Shown here: positions 19,385 through 30,149 of the stretch, piece after piece
Layout: every line of letters starts with the position of its first letter
How positions within the stretch are numbered: the first letter of the stretch is position 1
NCBI GenBank assembly: GCA_024281675.1
Contig: JAMXAG010000010.1
Span: 1 to 64,000, forward strand
Reading direction: 5' to 3'
Length of the DNA: 64,000 nucleotides
Source: Nitrosomonas sp.
GTDB taxonomy: Bacteria; Pseudomonadota; Gammaproteobacteria; Burkholderiales; Nitrosomonadaceae
The notes under the pieces: model-generated
What the model saw: only the letters and a program-made list of their open reading frames with translations
Databases searched by the model: none
What the model was told of the DNA's origin: nothing
Translations under genes and position numbers: made by a program

Positions 19385-19434
19385 AATTAGATATCTATTC
19401 TTGAAACATTAATAACCCATAAAATACCAATCTT

Positions 19435-19803
19435 TTGAAACTGCATTTAGCAAATTTTGCGCAACAAAACATTTTTACCGGGTATGGGGATGACTATGTA
19501 TCAATTAACCAAACCCGTTATGAAAAAAGCTTGATCGTACTACCCGATCATTTGATTGATCAATGGTCCGTGACATCTGTATCTGATATTACAATTGAAC
19601 ATTTCGATCATTTACTATCTTATCGTCCGGAAATCATCTTGCTAGGCACAGGCACCACCCACCAATTTCCAAAGCATTCATTAATAATCGATGTACTGAA
19701 AATGAATATTGGAATGGAAGTCATGAGTACGCAAGCATGTTGCCGCACTTATAATATTCTAGTTGAAGAAGATCGGCGCGTTGCGGCAGCCATTATTGTT
19801 TGA
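19435..19803 (+). CDS. Mth938-like domain protein (DUF498)
   Basis: 122 residues beginning with TTG. Relatives of this family begin with a similar MKLHL stretch, which supports the TTG start; no good Shine-Dalgarno sequence is visible. The core LLSYRPEIILLGTGTTHQFP and the later MSTQACCRTYNILVEEDRRV match the Mth938/NDUFAF3-like fold. In mitochondria the relative assists complex I assembly; the bacterial role is unclear. It lies 50 bases after cbbO and may be read with it. Confidence 0.75.
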   Translation: MKLHLANFAQQNIFTGYGDDYVSINQTRYEKSLIVLPDHLIDQWSVTSVSDITIEHFDHLLSYRPEIILLGTGTTHQFPKHSLIIDVLKMNIGMEVMSTQACCRTYNILVEEDRRVAAAIIV

Positions 19804-19982
19804 TTAAACTCCAAAAATCGACTAGACATATGTAGTATTTTCAGGTTAGATTTTTTGCGACCTTTGTGGAATTATCCGCTTTCGCTGCAGATTCTATAAA
19901 AAACCGCGAGAAATCATCTAGAACAGTCTATAGTAGCGATAAGCTATCGTAGACAGTCCAGCTTATAGAACTGCAAAAAAAT

Positions 19983-20301
19983 AATCATTATGTATTCGGG
20001 TTGATGTGTCACTTTATATGAATTCCGAAATATCGGCATAACGTTTTATGGAGCATAAAGAAGCGAATTGAAAGGCATCTATATTGATAAGATTGTGGAA
20101 TTAGAAATTCTAATGGATCATATCCATAGGTATCTGAAGATTTCACCAGCATATAGATAGGTTATGAACACAAAGCTATTTTGTTGAAATATAGACAATG
20201 TTAATGAGGAGGTTATTCATCAGCATATACAAAATCAACTCAAAGTGATGGATGAAATAGAAGAGAGGTTTTTGGGCAACTACCGCTCTTCTAAAACTTG
20301 A
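19983..20301 (+). pseudogene. Decayed IS200/IS605-type TnpA transposase
   Basis: Three pieces of a Y1 transposase can be read across stops and frame changes. FGLMCHFI(stop)IPKYRHNVL matches the N-terminal HF-W-PKYR region. KIVELEILMDHIHRYLKISP holds a His-x-His of the metal site (consensus DHVHL). NVNEEVIHQHIQNQLK matches the C-terminal helix. The segment between SPAYR and NTKLF, including the catalytic Tyr region, is largely missing. It occupies an otherwise gene-free 580-base gap. I saw no clear element ends. Confidence 0.6.
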
Positions 20302-20383
20302 TCACTTACGGTCGAGTTCTTTATAAATAATACAATCGATGAGTTTCGTTTTCTTCTCGTCGAAAACTAAAAGGGAGAAAAAT

Positions 20384-20776
20384 ATGAGTATGGAAAGTGA
20401 GATGAGAGCGAATTTTGGGGGATTCTGGAATTCGCTCATTTTGCTTTTTGTGGTGATTGTCTGTATGCGTTTTGCTAGTCTTGAGCAAGTAGGGGAAAGT
20501 TTGGCAGAAAGAATTTTATGTGGCATCCATTTGTTTTTAGGGTGTATTGCTGCTGGTTTTTTGTTGGGGATTTTAAGGATTTTCCTAGGCTTTTCTAACG
20601 ACACTTATACACGTGCACCTGCATCAGCCAATTTTACCCAAGGTCTTAAATATGGAATAGTAATGGGTGGTATATTGATTTTTATCATTGGTATATTACA
20701 ACTCGATAATTTTCTAGGTGTATTCCAACCCATTGCAAGTGGGTTGATAACGAAATTGATTGGAATTTTTGCGTAA
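20384..20776 (+). CDS. Small inner-membrane protein, unknown
   Basis: I choose the ATG at 20384, which has AAGGGAG in front, over the upstream start at 20339. 130 residues with three hydrophobic segments (SLILLFVVIVCMRFA, LFLGCIAAGFLLGILRIFL, GIVMGGILIFIIGILQL). No family recognised. It stands alone, followed by a hairpin at 20789-20817. Confidence 0.6.
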   Translation: MSMESEMRANFGGFWNSLILLFVVIVCMRFASLEQVGESLAERILCGIHLFLGCIAAGFLLGILRIFLGFSNDTYTRAPASANFTQGLKYGIVMGGILIFIIGILQLDNFLGVFQPIASGLITKLIGIFA

Positions 20777-20788
20777 TCTTCGTATCAC

Positions 20789-20817
20789 ATCAGGATCAGT
20801 TAATCGCTGATCCTGAT
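20789..20817 (+). terminator. Hairpin terminator after the small membrane protein gene
   Basis: A perfect 11-bp stem (ATCAGGATCAG / CTGATCCTGAT) with a 7-base loop, followed by TTCATTTG. The T tract is weak. The stem is symmetrical, so it could also serve the convergent gene ending at 20951. Confidence 0.6.
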
Positions 20818-20950
20818 TCATTTGTTGGCCATTGAGAAATATCTGACACAGCTACAGTCGTACTTTGTTCTTAATCGCTCATCTCGATGAATTCATTTAC
20901 CTTACAATTTCAAAGCGTCCATGTGAGCCAGGATAAAGAAACATAGCAAT

Positions 20951-21316
20951 TTATTGATTACCACCTTCCATGTGAAATCTGTGAAGTATACGGTGCACGA
21001 TTGGGGCAAGAATTACACCAGTAACGAAAATGACAGTCAAGCCACAATATAGCGCATATAGACCGGCAAAAAGCTTTCCTCCATAAGTGATTGGTGTGTT
21101 TACTGGCCCCATTCCTCCCAAAAGCATTGATGCATTTAAGAACGCATCAATCCAATTGAGATTCTCCAATACATGATAACCAACCATACCAATGAGTAAT
21201 GAAAATGCTATGAGTATGAGTGAGATAAAACCACTATGTACCAGCCGAATAATGAATTGCTGTAAAGAAATTACCGGCTGGGTTCGGCGCTCAAATTTGA
21301 GAAGAAGCCTTTTCAT
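20951..21316 (-). CDS. Two-helix membrane protein, ion-channel-like
   Basis: 121 residues with two long hydrophobic helices (FISLILIAFSLLIGMVGYHV and LFAGLYALYCGLTVIFVTGV) separated by WIDAFLNASMLLGGMGPVNT. The helix-loop-helix layout resembles half of an Ion_trans_2 potassium channel, but the selectivity TxGYG motif is absent (GGMGP instead). Similar short proteins are usually left unnamed. A basic N-terminus and a His-rich C-terminus (HRILHRFH) flank the helices. Confidence 0.5.
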   Translation of the reverse strand: MKRLLLKFERRTQPVISLQQFIIRLVHSGFISLILIAFSLLIGMVGYHVLENLNWIDAFLNASMLLGGMGPVNTPITYGGKLFAGLYALYCGLTVIFVTGVILAPIVHRILHRFHMEGGNQ

Positions 21317-21336
21317 TTAATCTGCTACTAAATCTC

Positions 21337-22239
21337 TTATCCTTTAAGAAAAACTAACGTTTCCGGTTGATGGCTGAGCCAAAGTTGATAGCGTTCATTG
21401 CTAAGTTTTTTAGTTCTAACAAAGGATGAAAAATCACTCAACCTAACTTCTCGGGTATCCACTGTCATATCATTAGCATTCCGCAAATATTCTCTAAAGT
21501 TAGAAATTGCTCCATTTTGTGCGATATGCGTTGAAAGGCGGCGAAACAACTTTGGCATCATTACCAAGGTTTCGAGTTCCTTCAAATCAGGTTTTCTATC
21601 AAATTGAAATTCAACTTGATGGTGTTTCCACAATCCTAATGATTGTGATCTCGCCTCAACGGCAATATCACTCAGCGTCTTGCGTAAGTCTGGATAGAGC
21701 GCGTTGTAAAATGTCGGATACACATGGCCTTCTCTGAGAAGCTGTGCATTGATCGATTGAGATATATGCTCAGGAGTCAGCAAAACAGTTGGCTTTTTGT
21801 CCGAAACCTCAAATCCCATATCTTTTGTAAATACAAAACCAATGATTCGACCAAATGGATCGATACCGTTATAAGCAAGTGTCACTGGTAATTTTTGTTG
21901 TTTTGGATCGGTAATTCTAAAATTGTTACTCTCAACCAACACCGTACGATCAAAGCCACACAAATCAAGCAATCGATCACGCGCTTGCTTTGCCAAATCA
22001 ATCGGTTGCTTAACTGTTTTTCCAGGATATACACTCTGAATCGAATAATGGAGCTCCAGTGCATCAATTGCTTCAAATCGAATATTGGCTTGATATTTGG
22101 AATTAAACTGAGGAAATCGCCCATCTTCTGTTTCCGGCCACATCCATTCATGATGTGTATCTATCGTAAACGCAATGGTATCTCCATCCGGGGATTTTCC
22201 ATCAACTGAAACGGTTCCTTTGACAATTCTGTAGGACAT
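21337..22239 (-). CDS. Staphylococcal-nuclease-fold protein
   Basis: I use the ATG at 22239 (GGAG eight bases before); a TTG two codons upstream is the alternative. About 300 residues. PDGDTIAF, then NIRFEAIDALELHY, then FGRIIGFVF correspond to the SNase positions Asp21, Arg35, Asp40, Glu43 and Arg87, with Thr41 replaced by Ala. LLREGHVYP and SLGLW also fit the family. The core is followed by about 100 residues unlike classical SNase. No signal peptide, so it is probably cytoplasmic. A nuclease or a nucleic-acid-binding derivative are both possible. Confidence 0.65.
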   Translation of the reverse strand: MSYRIVKGTVSVDGKSPDGDTIAFTIDTHHEWMWPETEDGRFPQFNSKYQANIRFEAIDALELHYSIQSVYPGKTVKQPIDLAKQARDRLLDLCGFDRTVLVESNNFRITDPKQQKLPVTLAYNGIDPFGRIIGFVFTKDMGFEVSDKKPTVLLTPEHISQSINAQLLREGHVYPTFYNALYPDLRKTLSDIAVEARSQSLGLWKHHQVEFQFDRKPDLKELETLVMMPKLFRRLSTHIAQNGAISNFREYLRNANDMTVDTREVRLSDFSSFVRTKKLSNERYQLWLSHQPETLVFLKG

Positions 22240-22260
22240 ATTCAATACTCCTTTTTTCAG

Positions 22261-22545
22261 TTAACCATCCTGTGTAATAGACACTTCAATTTTGCAACCC
22301 AGCACTGAGGCAAATTTCTCTAACGTCGATAGCTTGATATCTTCTGCATGATTTTCTATTCTAGAGATGGCTGATTTCTTGGTATTAAGTTTCTCAGCAA
22401 TCTGTTCTTGCGTTAGTCCGGAAGCTTCTCTGGCTTGCCGAAGCAGCACGCCTATTTTAAAAGCCTGATAGCCTTCTTCATAATTCTTATTAAATGCAGC
22501 ATCAACCGCCTTCCGCTTGCTAACATATTTTTTTATATCACTCAT
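22261..22545 (-). CDS. HigA-type antitoxin (XRE helix-turn-helix)
   Basis: I place the start at the ATG at 22545, preceded by GGAG, not at the far upstream codon at 22641. 94 residues. The helix-turn-helix is GLTQEQIAEKLNTKKSAISR, followed by IENHAEDIKLSTLEKFASVL. The ATG overlaps the last eight bases of the toxin gene, the usual toxin-first HigBA order with translational coupling. It probably represses its own operon and neutralises the toxin, if the toxin is made. Confidence 0.85.
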   Translation of the reverse strand: MSDIKKYVSKRKAVDAAFNKNYEEGYQAFKIGVLLRQAREASGLTQEQIAEKLNTKKSAISRIENHAEDIKLSTLEKFASVLGCKIEVSITQDG

Positions 22546-22897
22546 ATAGCTCCATTCTCCTTCTGAGATAATCTCTCTTTCTCGCTTCTGTAATCCGAAT
22601 TTCTTTTTGAGGTGTTTTTTGCGTTTTCTTTTGAAAAGCATGATTCAGGATCACTACCCGATTACCTTCCAAGAAACCCAATAACCGAAATGCATTACTC
22701 CCAACCTGAACACGAATTTCCCATAAATCATCCGTATTCACCAGCTTCTTAAAATACTGTACAGGGATAACTTCCAGATCTTCAATCAACTGCAATACCC
22801 AGGTTACTTTCTACGCTTGCTCTCCGGTCAAGGAATCCAAAAAATCTTCTACTGGACAAGCACCTGACTCCAATCGATAAAAATGAATCGTTTTCAT
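22538..22897 (-). pseudogene. HigB-type toxin with in-frame amber codon
   Basis: Read from the ATG at 22897, the frame gives MKTIHFYRLESGACPVEDFL, a typical start of Gp49/HigB RelE-fold toxins. It hits TAG at 22811-22813 (codon 29) and continues in the same frame to the end (DLWEIRVQVGSNAFRLLGFL, then HAFQKKTQKTP). Total length without the stop would be 119 residues, normal for the family. Gln (CAG) to TAG is the simplest explanation. Either the toxin is inactive, or it is made by readthrough or internal initiation. Confidence 0.75.
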
Positions 22898-22960
22898 CGC
22901 CTGATGTTAACATGTGAGTTAACTAGCAGCAATTCTTGATGATACAAAAACCACAGTTTT

Positions 22961-23428
22961 TTAGTAGCTAATATTAAGGTATTTTTTGAATTTCTGTTTT
23001 GATGGCTCGAATTGTTGCGTTAGCCAATTAAGCTCAGCATGTATTCCATCACAAACTTTTTGGTGATCATACCCAACTGGCTTAGTCTGTGTGAAATCGC
23101 GGTATTCTCCACACCAGTACTGAAGCTTCACACCATGCTGGTATATTTCGTCGGTATATTCGGAAATTTCTGGACCAAATAAAAAATCTGCTTCAGAAAC
23201 AGCTCTTCGAAATTTTAGGAGATCGTCATAACTCGCTTTTGCATCTCGAAGTATGATACTAAGAATTTGTCGAACTTCCTCATATACTTTTAGGCGCCGA
23301 TCATAAAGATCAAGAAATAGCTTCTGCTGGTTTGTCTTCCATTGTTGATACGCAATGTATGCTGTAACGACAGCAATTATTGGTGTAAGTAACGCTTTTG
23401 AGATTTCGATAAACTGATCAATGCACAT
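22961..23428 (-). CDS. Single-pass membrane protein, unknown
   Basis: 155 residues. One N-terminal membrane segment (LLTPIIAVVTAYIAYQQW) is followed by the conserved-looking KLFLDLYDRRLKVYEEVR and a soluble helical domain. Proteins with this TM plus LYDRR-type start are common, uncharacterised and often in accessory regions. It lies between the toxin-antitoxin pair and def. Confidence 0.6.
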   Translation of the reverse strand: MCIDQFIEISKALLTPIIAVVTAYIAYQQWKTNQQKLFLDLYDRRLKVYEEVRQILSIILRDAKASYDDLLKFRRAVSEADFLFGPEISEYTDEIYQHGVKLQYWCGEYRDFTQTKPVGYDHQKVCDGIHAELNWLTQQFEPSKQKFKKYLNISY

Positions 23429-23463
23429 ATAAAACTGATTAGAGTTAGATAAATGATATGAAG

Positions 23464-23997
23464 CTAATCATCCACAACTTCCTGCCCCGGAAACAGCACG
23501 TCCGTAAATCCAAACGAGCGAAAATCCTTGATACGCATCGGATAGAGAATCCCCTGCAGATGATCGCATTCGTGCTGCACGACCCGCGCATGGAATCCAC
23601 TGACACTACGATCAATAGTTCTACCAAGTTGATCTGTTCCTTGATAGCGTAATTGCGTAAAACGCGGCACTACACCGCGCATTCCCGGTACGCTGAGACA
23701 ACCTTCCCAACCATCTTCTTTTTCTTCCGATAACGGCGTCAACTGTGGATTAAGCAAGACCGTAAAAGGAACTTCGTCAGCATCGGGATAGCGTTGATTC
23801 TTTTCAAAGCCAAAAATCACCACTTGTAAATTTACACCAATCTGTGGTGCGGCAAGGCCTGCGCCGTTCAATGCTGCCATTGTGTCTTGCATGTCTTGCA
23901 ACAAAGCATGTAATTCAGCAGTATCGAAATGCATCACTTTTTCGGCCACTTGTAGTAACCGAGGATCACCCATTCTCAATACCGCTTTAATCGCCAT
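23464..23997 (-). CDS. def: Peptide deformylase
   Basis: 177 residues. All three metal-site motifs are present: GLAAPQIG near residue 46, EGCLS near 98 and QHECDHL near 140. It removes the formyl group from nascent proteins. Its start overlaps the end of the upstream phosphorylase gene by 11 bases, so it is translated from the same message as the purine-salvage genes. It may be a second, non-fmt-linked copy, since no fmt is adjacent. Confidence 0.94.
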   Translation of the reverse strand: MAIKAVLRMGDPRLLQVAEKVMHFDTAELHALLQDMQDTMAALNGAGLAAPQIGVNLQVVIFGFEKNQRYPDADEVPFTVLLNPQLTPLSEEKEDGWEGCLSVPGMRGVVPRFTQLRYQGTDQLGRTIDRSVSGFHARVVQHECDHLQGILYPMRIKDFRSFGFTDVLFPGQEVVDD

Positions 23998-24733
23998 AAC
24001 AACTCACCACATATTCCAAAATTTTTCTAACCTTGGCCATTGCCTGCTCCACTATCTCATAAATTTCACGACACTCAGTCGCATCGATATACGTATCACG
24101 CCCGGCCGCACAACTAGCCACTACAGCAATGGTAGCGTAGTTTAATTCCAATTCACGCGCCAATATCGCCTCGGGCATTCCGGTCATGCCCACCATATCC
24201 GCACCATCTCGCTCGAGTCGATTAATCTCTGCTGCTGTTTCCAATCTGGGACCTTGCGTGGCAGCATACACACCTCCATCTAGCATTTCCAGATTCGCGT
24301 CACGCGCACCTTGCAATAATAAAGCGCGAGTTTGCTGGCTGTATGGAACAGTAAAATCCGCTTGCTTAAAGCGTTGCTCGGTGTCTTCAAAAAAAGTAAA
24401 TTTACGACTATGGGTATAATCGATGATCTGATTGGGTATCACCAGTCGCCCTGGAGCCAAATCGGAACGAATTCCCCGTACCGATGTAATCGCAACCACA
24501 TGTGAAGGTTGTAACGAATGAAGTGCGCAAATATTGGCGCGATAATTGATGGCGTGAGGTGGAATGGTAAAGTTATGCCCATGCCGTCCCAGAAAAGCAA
24601 CGTCACGGTTCCTGATTTTGCCAAAGGTAAACGGGCCTGAAGGCTCACCATAGGGGGTTCGGATAATCTGCCGATGGGATATTTCTAGTCCCGGTAACTG
24701 CGCCATTCCATTACCACCAATAATTGCAAGCAT
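23987..24733 (-). CDS. S-methyl-5'-thioinosine phosphorylase
   Basis: 248 residues of the PNP/MTA phosphorylase family. [13 protein letters not shown] at the start, [14 protein letters not shown], and [14 protein letters not shown] plus [18 protein letters not shown] hold the phosphate and base sites. The shorter MTIP-type sequence and the adjacent hypoxanthine phosphoribosyltransferase favour methylthioinosine over methylthioadenosine as substrate: it would yield hypoxanthine, which the neighbour recycles. AAGGA precedes the ATG. Confidence 0.8.
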   Translation of the reverse strand: MLAIIGGNGMAQLPGLEISHRQIIRTPYGEPSGPFTFGKIRNRDVAFLGRHGHNFTIPPHAINYRANICALHSLQPSHVVAITSVRGIRSDLAPGRLVIPNQIIDYTHSRKFTFFEDTEQRFKQADFTVPYSQQTRALLLQGARDANLEMLDGGVYAATQGPRLETAAEINRLERDGADMVGMTGMPEAILARELELNYATIAVVASCAAGRDTYIDATECREIYEIVEQAMAKVRKILEYVVSCYGD

Positions 24734-24745
24734 GCTTTTCCTTAA

Positions 24746-25315
24746 TCACTGATTATCGTTTTTTATCGCATAGATCGCTGGCAAATTCCGCCAAGCACCG
24801 TGTATATCCATGCCAAACCCAAATACATAGCGATCAGGCACAGTAAGCCCCACAAAATCCGCTTGAATGGGTTTGGGAAGACCGGTCTGTTTTTCTAACA
24901 AGACAGCACTGTAAAATGCGTGCGCACCTTGTTGCAAAACCTTTTCGCGGATAGCTGTCAAGGTTAGCCCCGCGTCCAGGATGTCATCAATTACCAGAAT
25001 GGTTCTACCATGCAGAACTTCGCTCGGCGCTACTTGCCAATGAACTTTACCCGCTTGTAGTTGTTGGTCATATCGCTTCACCTGAAGATAATCAAAATCT
25101 AAGGGAAATAATAATTTTGGTAACAACTGCCCGGCAAATACCACTGCTCCGTTCATGACGCATAATACCAGTGGATGTCGCTGTGATAAAACTTGGGTTA
25201 TTTCATCAGCCATGAGTTGTAATGCTTGCATTACAACATTCGCAGAGTGAATCAATTCTGCATCCATTAGTATTTGTTCGGCTTGTCGATACGACAACAA
25301 CGGTGATTCGTTCAT
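24746..25315 (-). CDS. hpt: Hypoxanthine-guanine phosphoribosyltransferase
   Basis: 189 residues of the type I PRTase fold. The PRPP loop is ILVIDDILDAGLTLTAI, the PPi loop VMNGAVVFAG, and DFVGLTVPDRYVFGFGMD lies near the base site. It converts hypoxanthine or guanine to IMP or GMP. It begins an operon with the thioinosine phosphorylase (12-base gap) and def. Together the first two recycle the purine left over from polyamine and quorum-signal synthesis. Confidence 0.85.
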   Translation of the reverse strand: MNESPLLSYRQAEQILMDAELIHSANVVMQALQLMADEITQVLSQRHPLVLCVMNGAVVFAGQLLPKLLFPLDFDYLQVKRYDQQLQAGKVHWQVAPSEVLHGRTILVIDDILDAGLTLTAIREKVLQQGAHAFYSAVLLEKQTGLPKPIQADFVGLTVPDRYVFGFGMDIHGAWRNLPAIYAIKNDNQ

Positions 25316-25549
25316 TAAAAGCTATTCATCGCGATAGTATATGTTATTACGATTATGCTTTTGCATTGCGTAACAAACAAGCTTTTATCTAATAGACAGT
25401 ACGTTGTATATCTGATTGAATCAGCAAAAGGCAAACACACTTACTATGCTCATTGACTGACGTTGTTATTAAAGAAGACTTACAAAAACACCAACAAAAT
25501 TATCACCACTACTTTGGTCGAAGTTTCGTGGCGGTAACCAGGCAATTAA

Positions 25550-25566
25550 AACCCTATGCTAGGGTT
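25550..25566 (-). terminator. Hairpin at the end of the sulfotransferase gene
   Basis: AACCCTA-GCA-TAGGGTT on the minus strand, a 7-bp stem with a three-base loop that includes the stop codon of the sulfotransferase gene, followed by TTAATT. A compact intrinsic terminator is likely, though the U tract is short. Confidence 0.5.
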
Positions 25567-26297
25567 ATGGAATCGTTCGAATCAACTGTTTTTTTTGCTT
25601 GTTCGTACACTTCAAAATCTTGGCGGGCGTATTCACGTAACGCTACCATCAGCGGCGTTGGTATCTCCCTGGACATATCCTTCTCCGCCACACGATGTTC
25701 AACTTTCAATTTATTCATTAATTTCCGTGCAATGGATGAAACTAGCTCAATATAATCATTTTGATGTATCGATTTAGGTGAGACATTTTCACTACCTAGG
25801 ATTAATTTCTTACCAACTTTGGCGCTCATGTACGTAACGAACCTATTCATTTGATCATAACAAAAGATTTTTTCTACACCAATACCGCCCGTTGCATTTC
25901 GTAATATATCAAATTGACAGCCGACCTCTGCAAAAGCGGGCTTGTCTTTGGCAATATAAGCTTCAACGAATTCTACGAAACTGACACCATGCGTAGAGTT
26001 ATGATATGCCGGATGATTTGGATTCCTTAATTCTGAACGAGCCCTAAATCGATACCAGCTATACAACCAGGAAACCGGTTCACGAATTAGGCAAATAGTT
26101 TCCAAGCTATTAACACCGGTTTTTTCAATGATAAAGGGTCGAATGGATTGTTCATATTCTAGAAAAGTAGTATGGCGCAATGCAGGCGTTCCAACGATGA
26201 CGATGTCGCTATACGGTAACAACATCGTCTCGCTGGATGTTGATGCACATTTTGGCATGCACAGAAAGACAAAATTATTTTTCAAACTGATCAGCAT
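25554..26297 (-). CDS. Sulfotransferase-family protein
   Basis: 247 residues. The N-terminal FVFLCMPKCASTSSE fits the PAPS 5'-phosphosulfate loop (PKCAS/T), and ICLIREPVSWLYSWYRFR fits the 3'-phosphate motif with its Arg and Ser. Such enzymes sulfate carbohydrates or other acceptors, often for surface polysaccharide; the acceptor here is unknown. The gene is isolated between hpt and ligA, with AT-rich flanks and no polysaccharide genes nearby, so it could have been acquired alone. Confidence 0.75.
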   Translation of the reverse strand: MLISLKNNFVFLCMPKCASTSSETMLLPYSDIVIVGTPALRHTTFLEYEQSIRPFIIEKTGVNSLETICLIREPVSWLYSWYRFRARSELRNPNHPAYHNSTHGVSFVEFVEAYIAKDKPAFAEVGCQFDILRNATGGIGVEKIFCYDQMNRFVTYMSAKVGKKLILGSENVSPKSIHQNDYIELVSSIARKLMNKLKVEHRVAEKDMSREIPTPLMVALREYARQDFEVYEQAKKTVDSNDSITLA

Positions 26298-26430
26298 ACG
26301 CGTTTCCTATAACGAGAAATCAATCAATGGGTCAATAACTGGATATCACAAGCGACAATGAATGCGTATTCTAAACGTTTCGTGTGCGGTATTTAACATG
26401 AAAAAGCGCATAAATGATCCTTACTTCACG

Positions 26431-28497
<2,067 letters not shown>

Positions 28498-28610
28498 TTA
28501 CTCAGGTTAGTGAAACCAGATTCATTTTTGTAAAAACCTTGATACATGCAGACGATCAGTGCCAATATTGGGTATGATATAACATCGTATATAGAGAAAC
28601 TTCGTTTTGT

Positions 28611-29474
28611 ATGGCTGATAACAAACTCAAAATTCGCATTCAACTGCAACAATCTTCAACAGAAGCAGACGAGCCCAATGAGGAAGCACCTCCATCAGAG
28701 AGTGATTCTAAACAACAGCCGTTTGATTGGAAAAAGATTTCTATTGCTGCTGTGTTGGCAGTTATTTTACTGGGATTTATGATGTACTTGCTTCTGAGTA
28801 GTGATGAGAGTGCTTTTAACTCAGAACAAGATATTGTTCCAATGACTGAGCAAATACCTACTCCGCAAGAGAGTCAATTTGCAACAAACAATCTGCCCGA
28901 TCATCCAGTCAATACCCTAATGGCCGTCCCTGAATCCAATTCTTCTACCAAAGATAACAATAATGATCGTGACACCTCAACGGCATTACCAAAAATTGAT
29001 CCTGCCGCCATTCCTATTCGAACTAAACCAAAATCAGCTGCAACTACAAAAAAAGCGGTGATTCTACCTGCAAGAAAACCCGAACCACCCAACAAAACAT
29101 CCACCACAATAGTAGAACCATCGAATGTAGAAGCATCTAACAACGCTCAAGTTCTTAGAGCACAACTCACACATGCGATTAAACACAGGGAACCGGTAGA
29201 TTCTATTGAATCCATCACACTTAATAACGGCGAATCCAAATCTGTTTATTTCTATCTGCATTTAATCAATTTGCAGGGTAAAGCAATTCATATTGTTTGG
29301 TACCATAATGATGAAATCGACTCAAAGCTAATCATGCAAATTCACAGCAAGAATTGGCGAACTTATGCGAGTAAATATATGAATCAACGCCGCCTAGGCG
29401 CATGGCGCGTTGAATTGATGGACGATTCTGGAAACACCCTAACGGTAAAAAATTTTACTGTGCTTCAATCTTGA
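28611..29474 (+). CDS. DUF2914 domain membrane-anchored protein
   Basis: 287 residues. An N-terminal acidic cytoplasmic stretch is followed by one membrane helix (ISIAAVLAVILLGFMMYLLL, about 45-65), a long Thr/Pro/Asn-rich linker and a C-terminal DUF2914 module (ITLNNGESKSVYFYLHLIN, then IVWYHNDEIDSKLIMQIHS and WRTYASKYM). The function is unknown. Topology suggests the DUF2914 domain is periplasmic. It is divergent from ligA. Confidence 0.75.
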   Translation: MADNKLKIRIQLQQSSTEADEPNEEAPPSESDSKQQPFDWKKISIAAVLAVILLGFMMYLLLSSDESAFNSEQDIVPMTEQIPTPQESQFATNNLPDHPVNTLMAVPESNSSTKDNNNDRDTSTALPKIDPAAIPIRTKPKSAATTKKAVILPARKPEPPNKTSTTIVEPSNVEASNNAQVLRAQLTHAIKHREPVDSIESITLNNGESKSVYFYLHLINLQGKAIHIVWYHNDEIDSKLIMQIHSKNWRTYASKYMNQRRLGAWRVELMDDSGNTLTVKNFTVLQS

Positions 29475-29504
29475 AATTACTTTGATGGATTCAAGGATAA
29501 TTGT

Positions 29505-30053
29505 ATGAAATTTTGCAGCAACTGCAGTGCTACAGTGGAATTGCGTATACCTGAAGGCGATTCGCTTCCGCGATATGTATGCACCGTTTGCCATATCATC
29601 CACTATCAAAACCCCAAAGTCGTCGTGGGCTGCATTCCTGAATGGGAAGACAAGGTACTTTTGTGCCGTCGCGCAATAGAACCCCGCCTTGGTTGGTGGA
29701 CCTTACCCGCTGGCTTCATGGAAAACAATGAAACATTGGAACAAGCAGCAGCGCGTGAAACGCTTGAGGAAGCTAACGCTCGCGTAGAGATCGGTGATTT
29801 ATATGCAGTTTATAGCTTGCCTTATATCAACCAGGTTTATTTTCTGTTCCGTGGTAAATTATTGGACCTGGATTTCAAGCCAGGTATTGAAAGCTTGGAG
29901 GTAGAACTGCTTTCAGAACACGAAATTCCGTGGCAGGATATGGCGTTTCGCGTAATACATGATCCGCTTAAACAGTATTTCAATGAGCGTGGTCGTAATG
30001 CATTGAGATTTCATATCGGCATCATAGATAAACCCCGCACTATCAAGGAATAG
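29505..30053 (+). CDS. NUDIX hydrolase with N-terminal zinc ribbon
   Basis: 182 residues. An N-terminal zinc ribbon (FCSNCSA, then VCTVCHI) precedes the NUDIX box, which runs from GFMENNE to REtLEE (residues near 68-90). The Gly near the end of the box is Asn (EEANARV), but the metal-binding RE-EE core is intact. The closest functional class is NADH-pyrophosphatase-like or ADP-ribose-type NUDIX enzymes; the substrate is unproven. AGGA precedes the ATG. It follows the DUF2914 gene by 30 bases. Confidence 0.85.
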   Translation: MKFCSNCSATVELRIPEGDSLPRYVCTVCHIIHYQNPKVVVGCIPEWEDKVLLCRRAIEPRLGWWTLPAGFMENNETLEQAAARETLEEANARVEIGDLYAVYSLPYINQVYFLFRGKLLDLDFKPGIESLEVELLSEHEIPWQDMAFRVIHDPLKQYFNERGRNALRFHIGIIDKPRTIKE

Positions 30054-30149
30054 CAGTGTTTTCTGTACTCGTATGTTTAAGCAAGTGAAATTTTTAAATT
30101 TTAGATTCTCTGTCAGCCAAGTTATAATATATTATTTACACGAACATCT

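Noticed and set aside
19925..19965. Imperfect hairpin (GTCTA..CGATA-AGC-TATCG-TAGAC)
   Set aside because: It has a six-base bulge and no T run; it may be part of the decayed IS200 element but I could not define an end.
25453..25755. Plus-strand frame at the end of the sulfotransferase gene
   Set aside because: Mostly antisense to the sulfotransferase and crosses its terminator hairpin.
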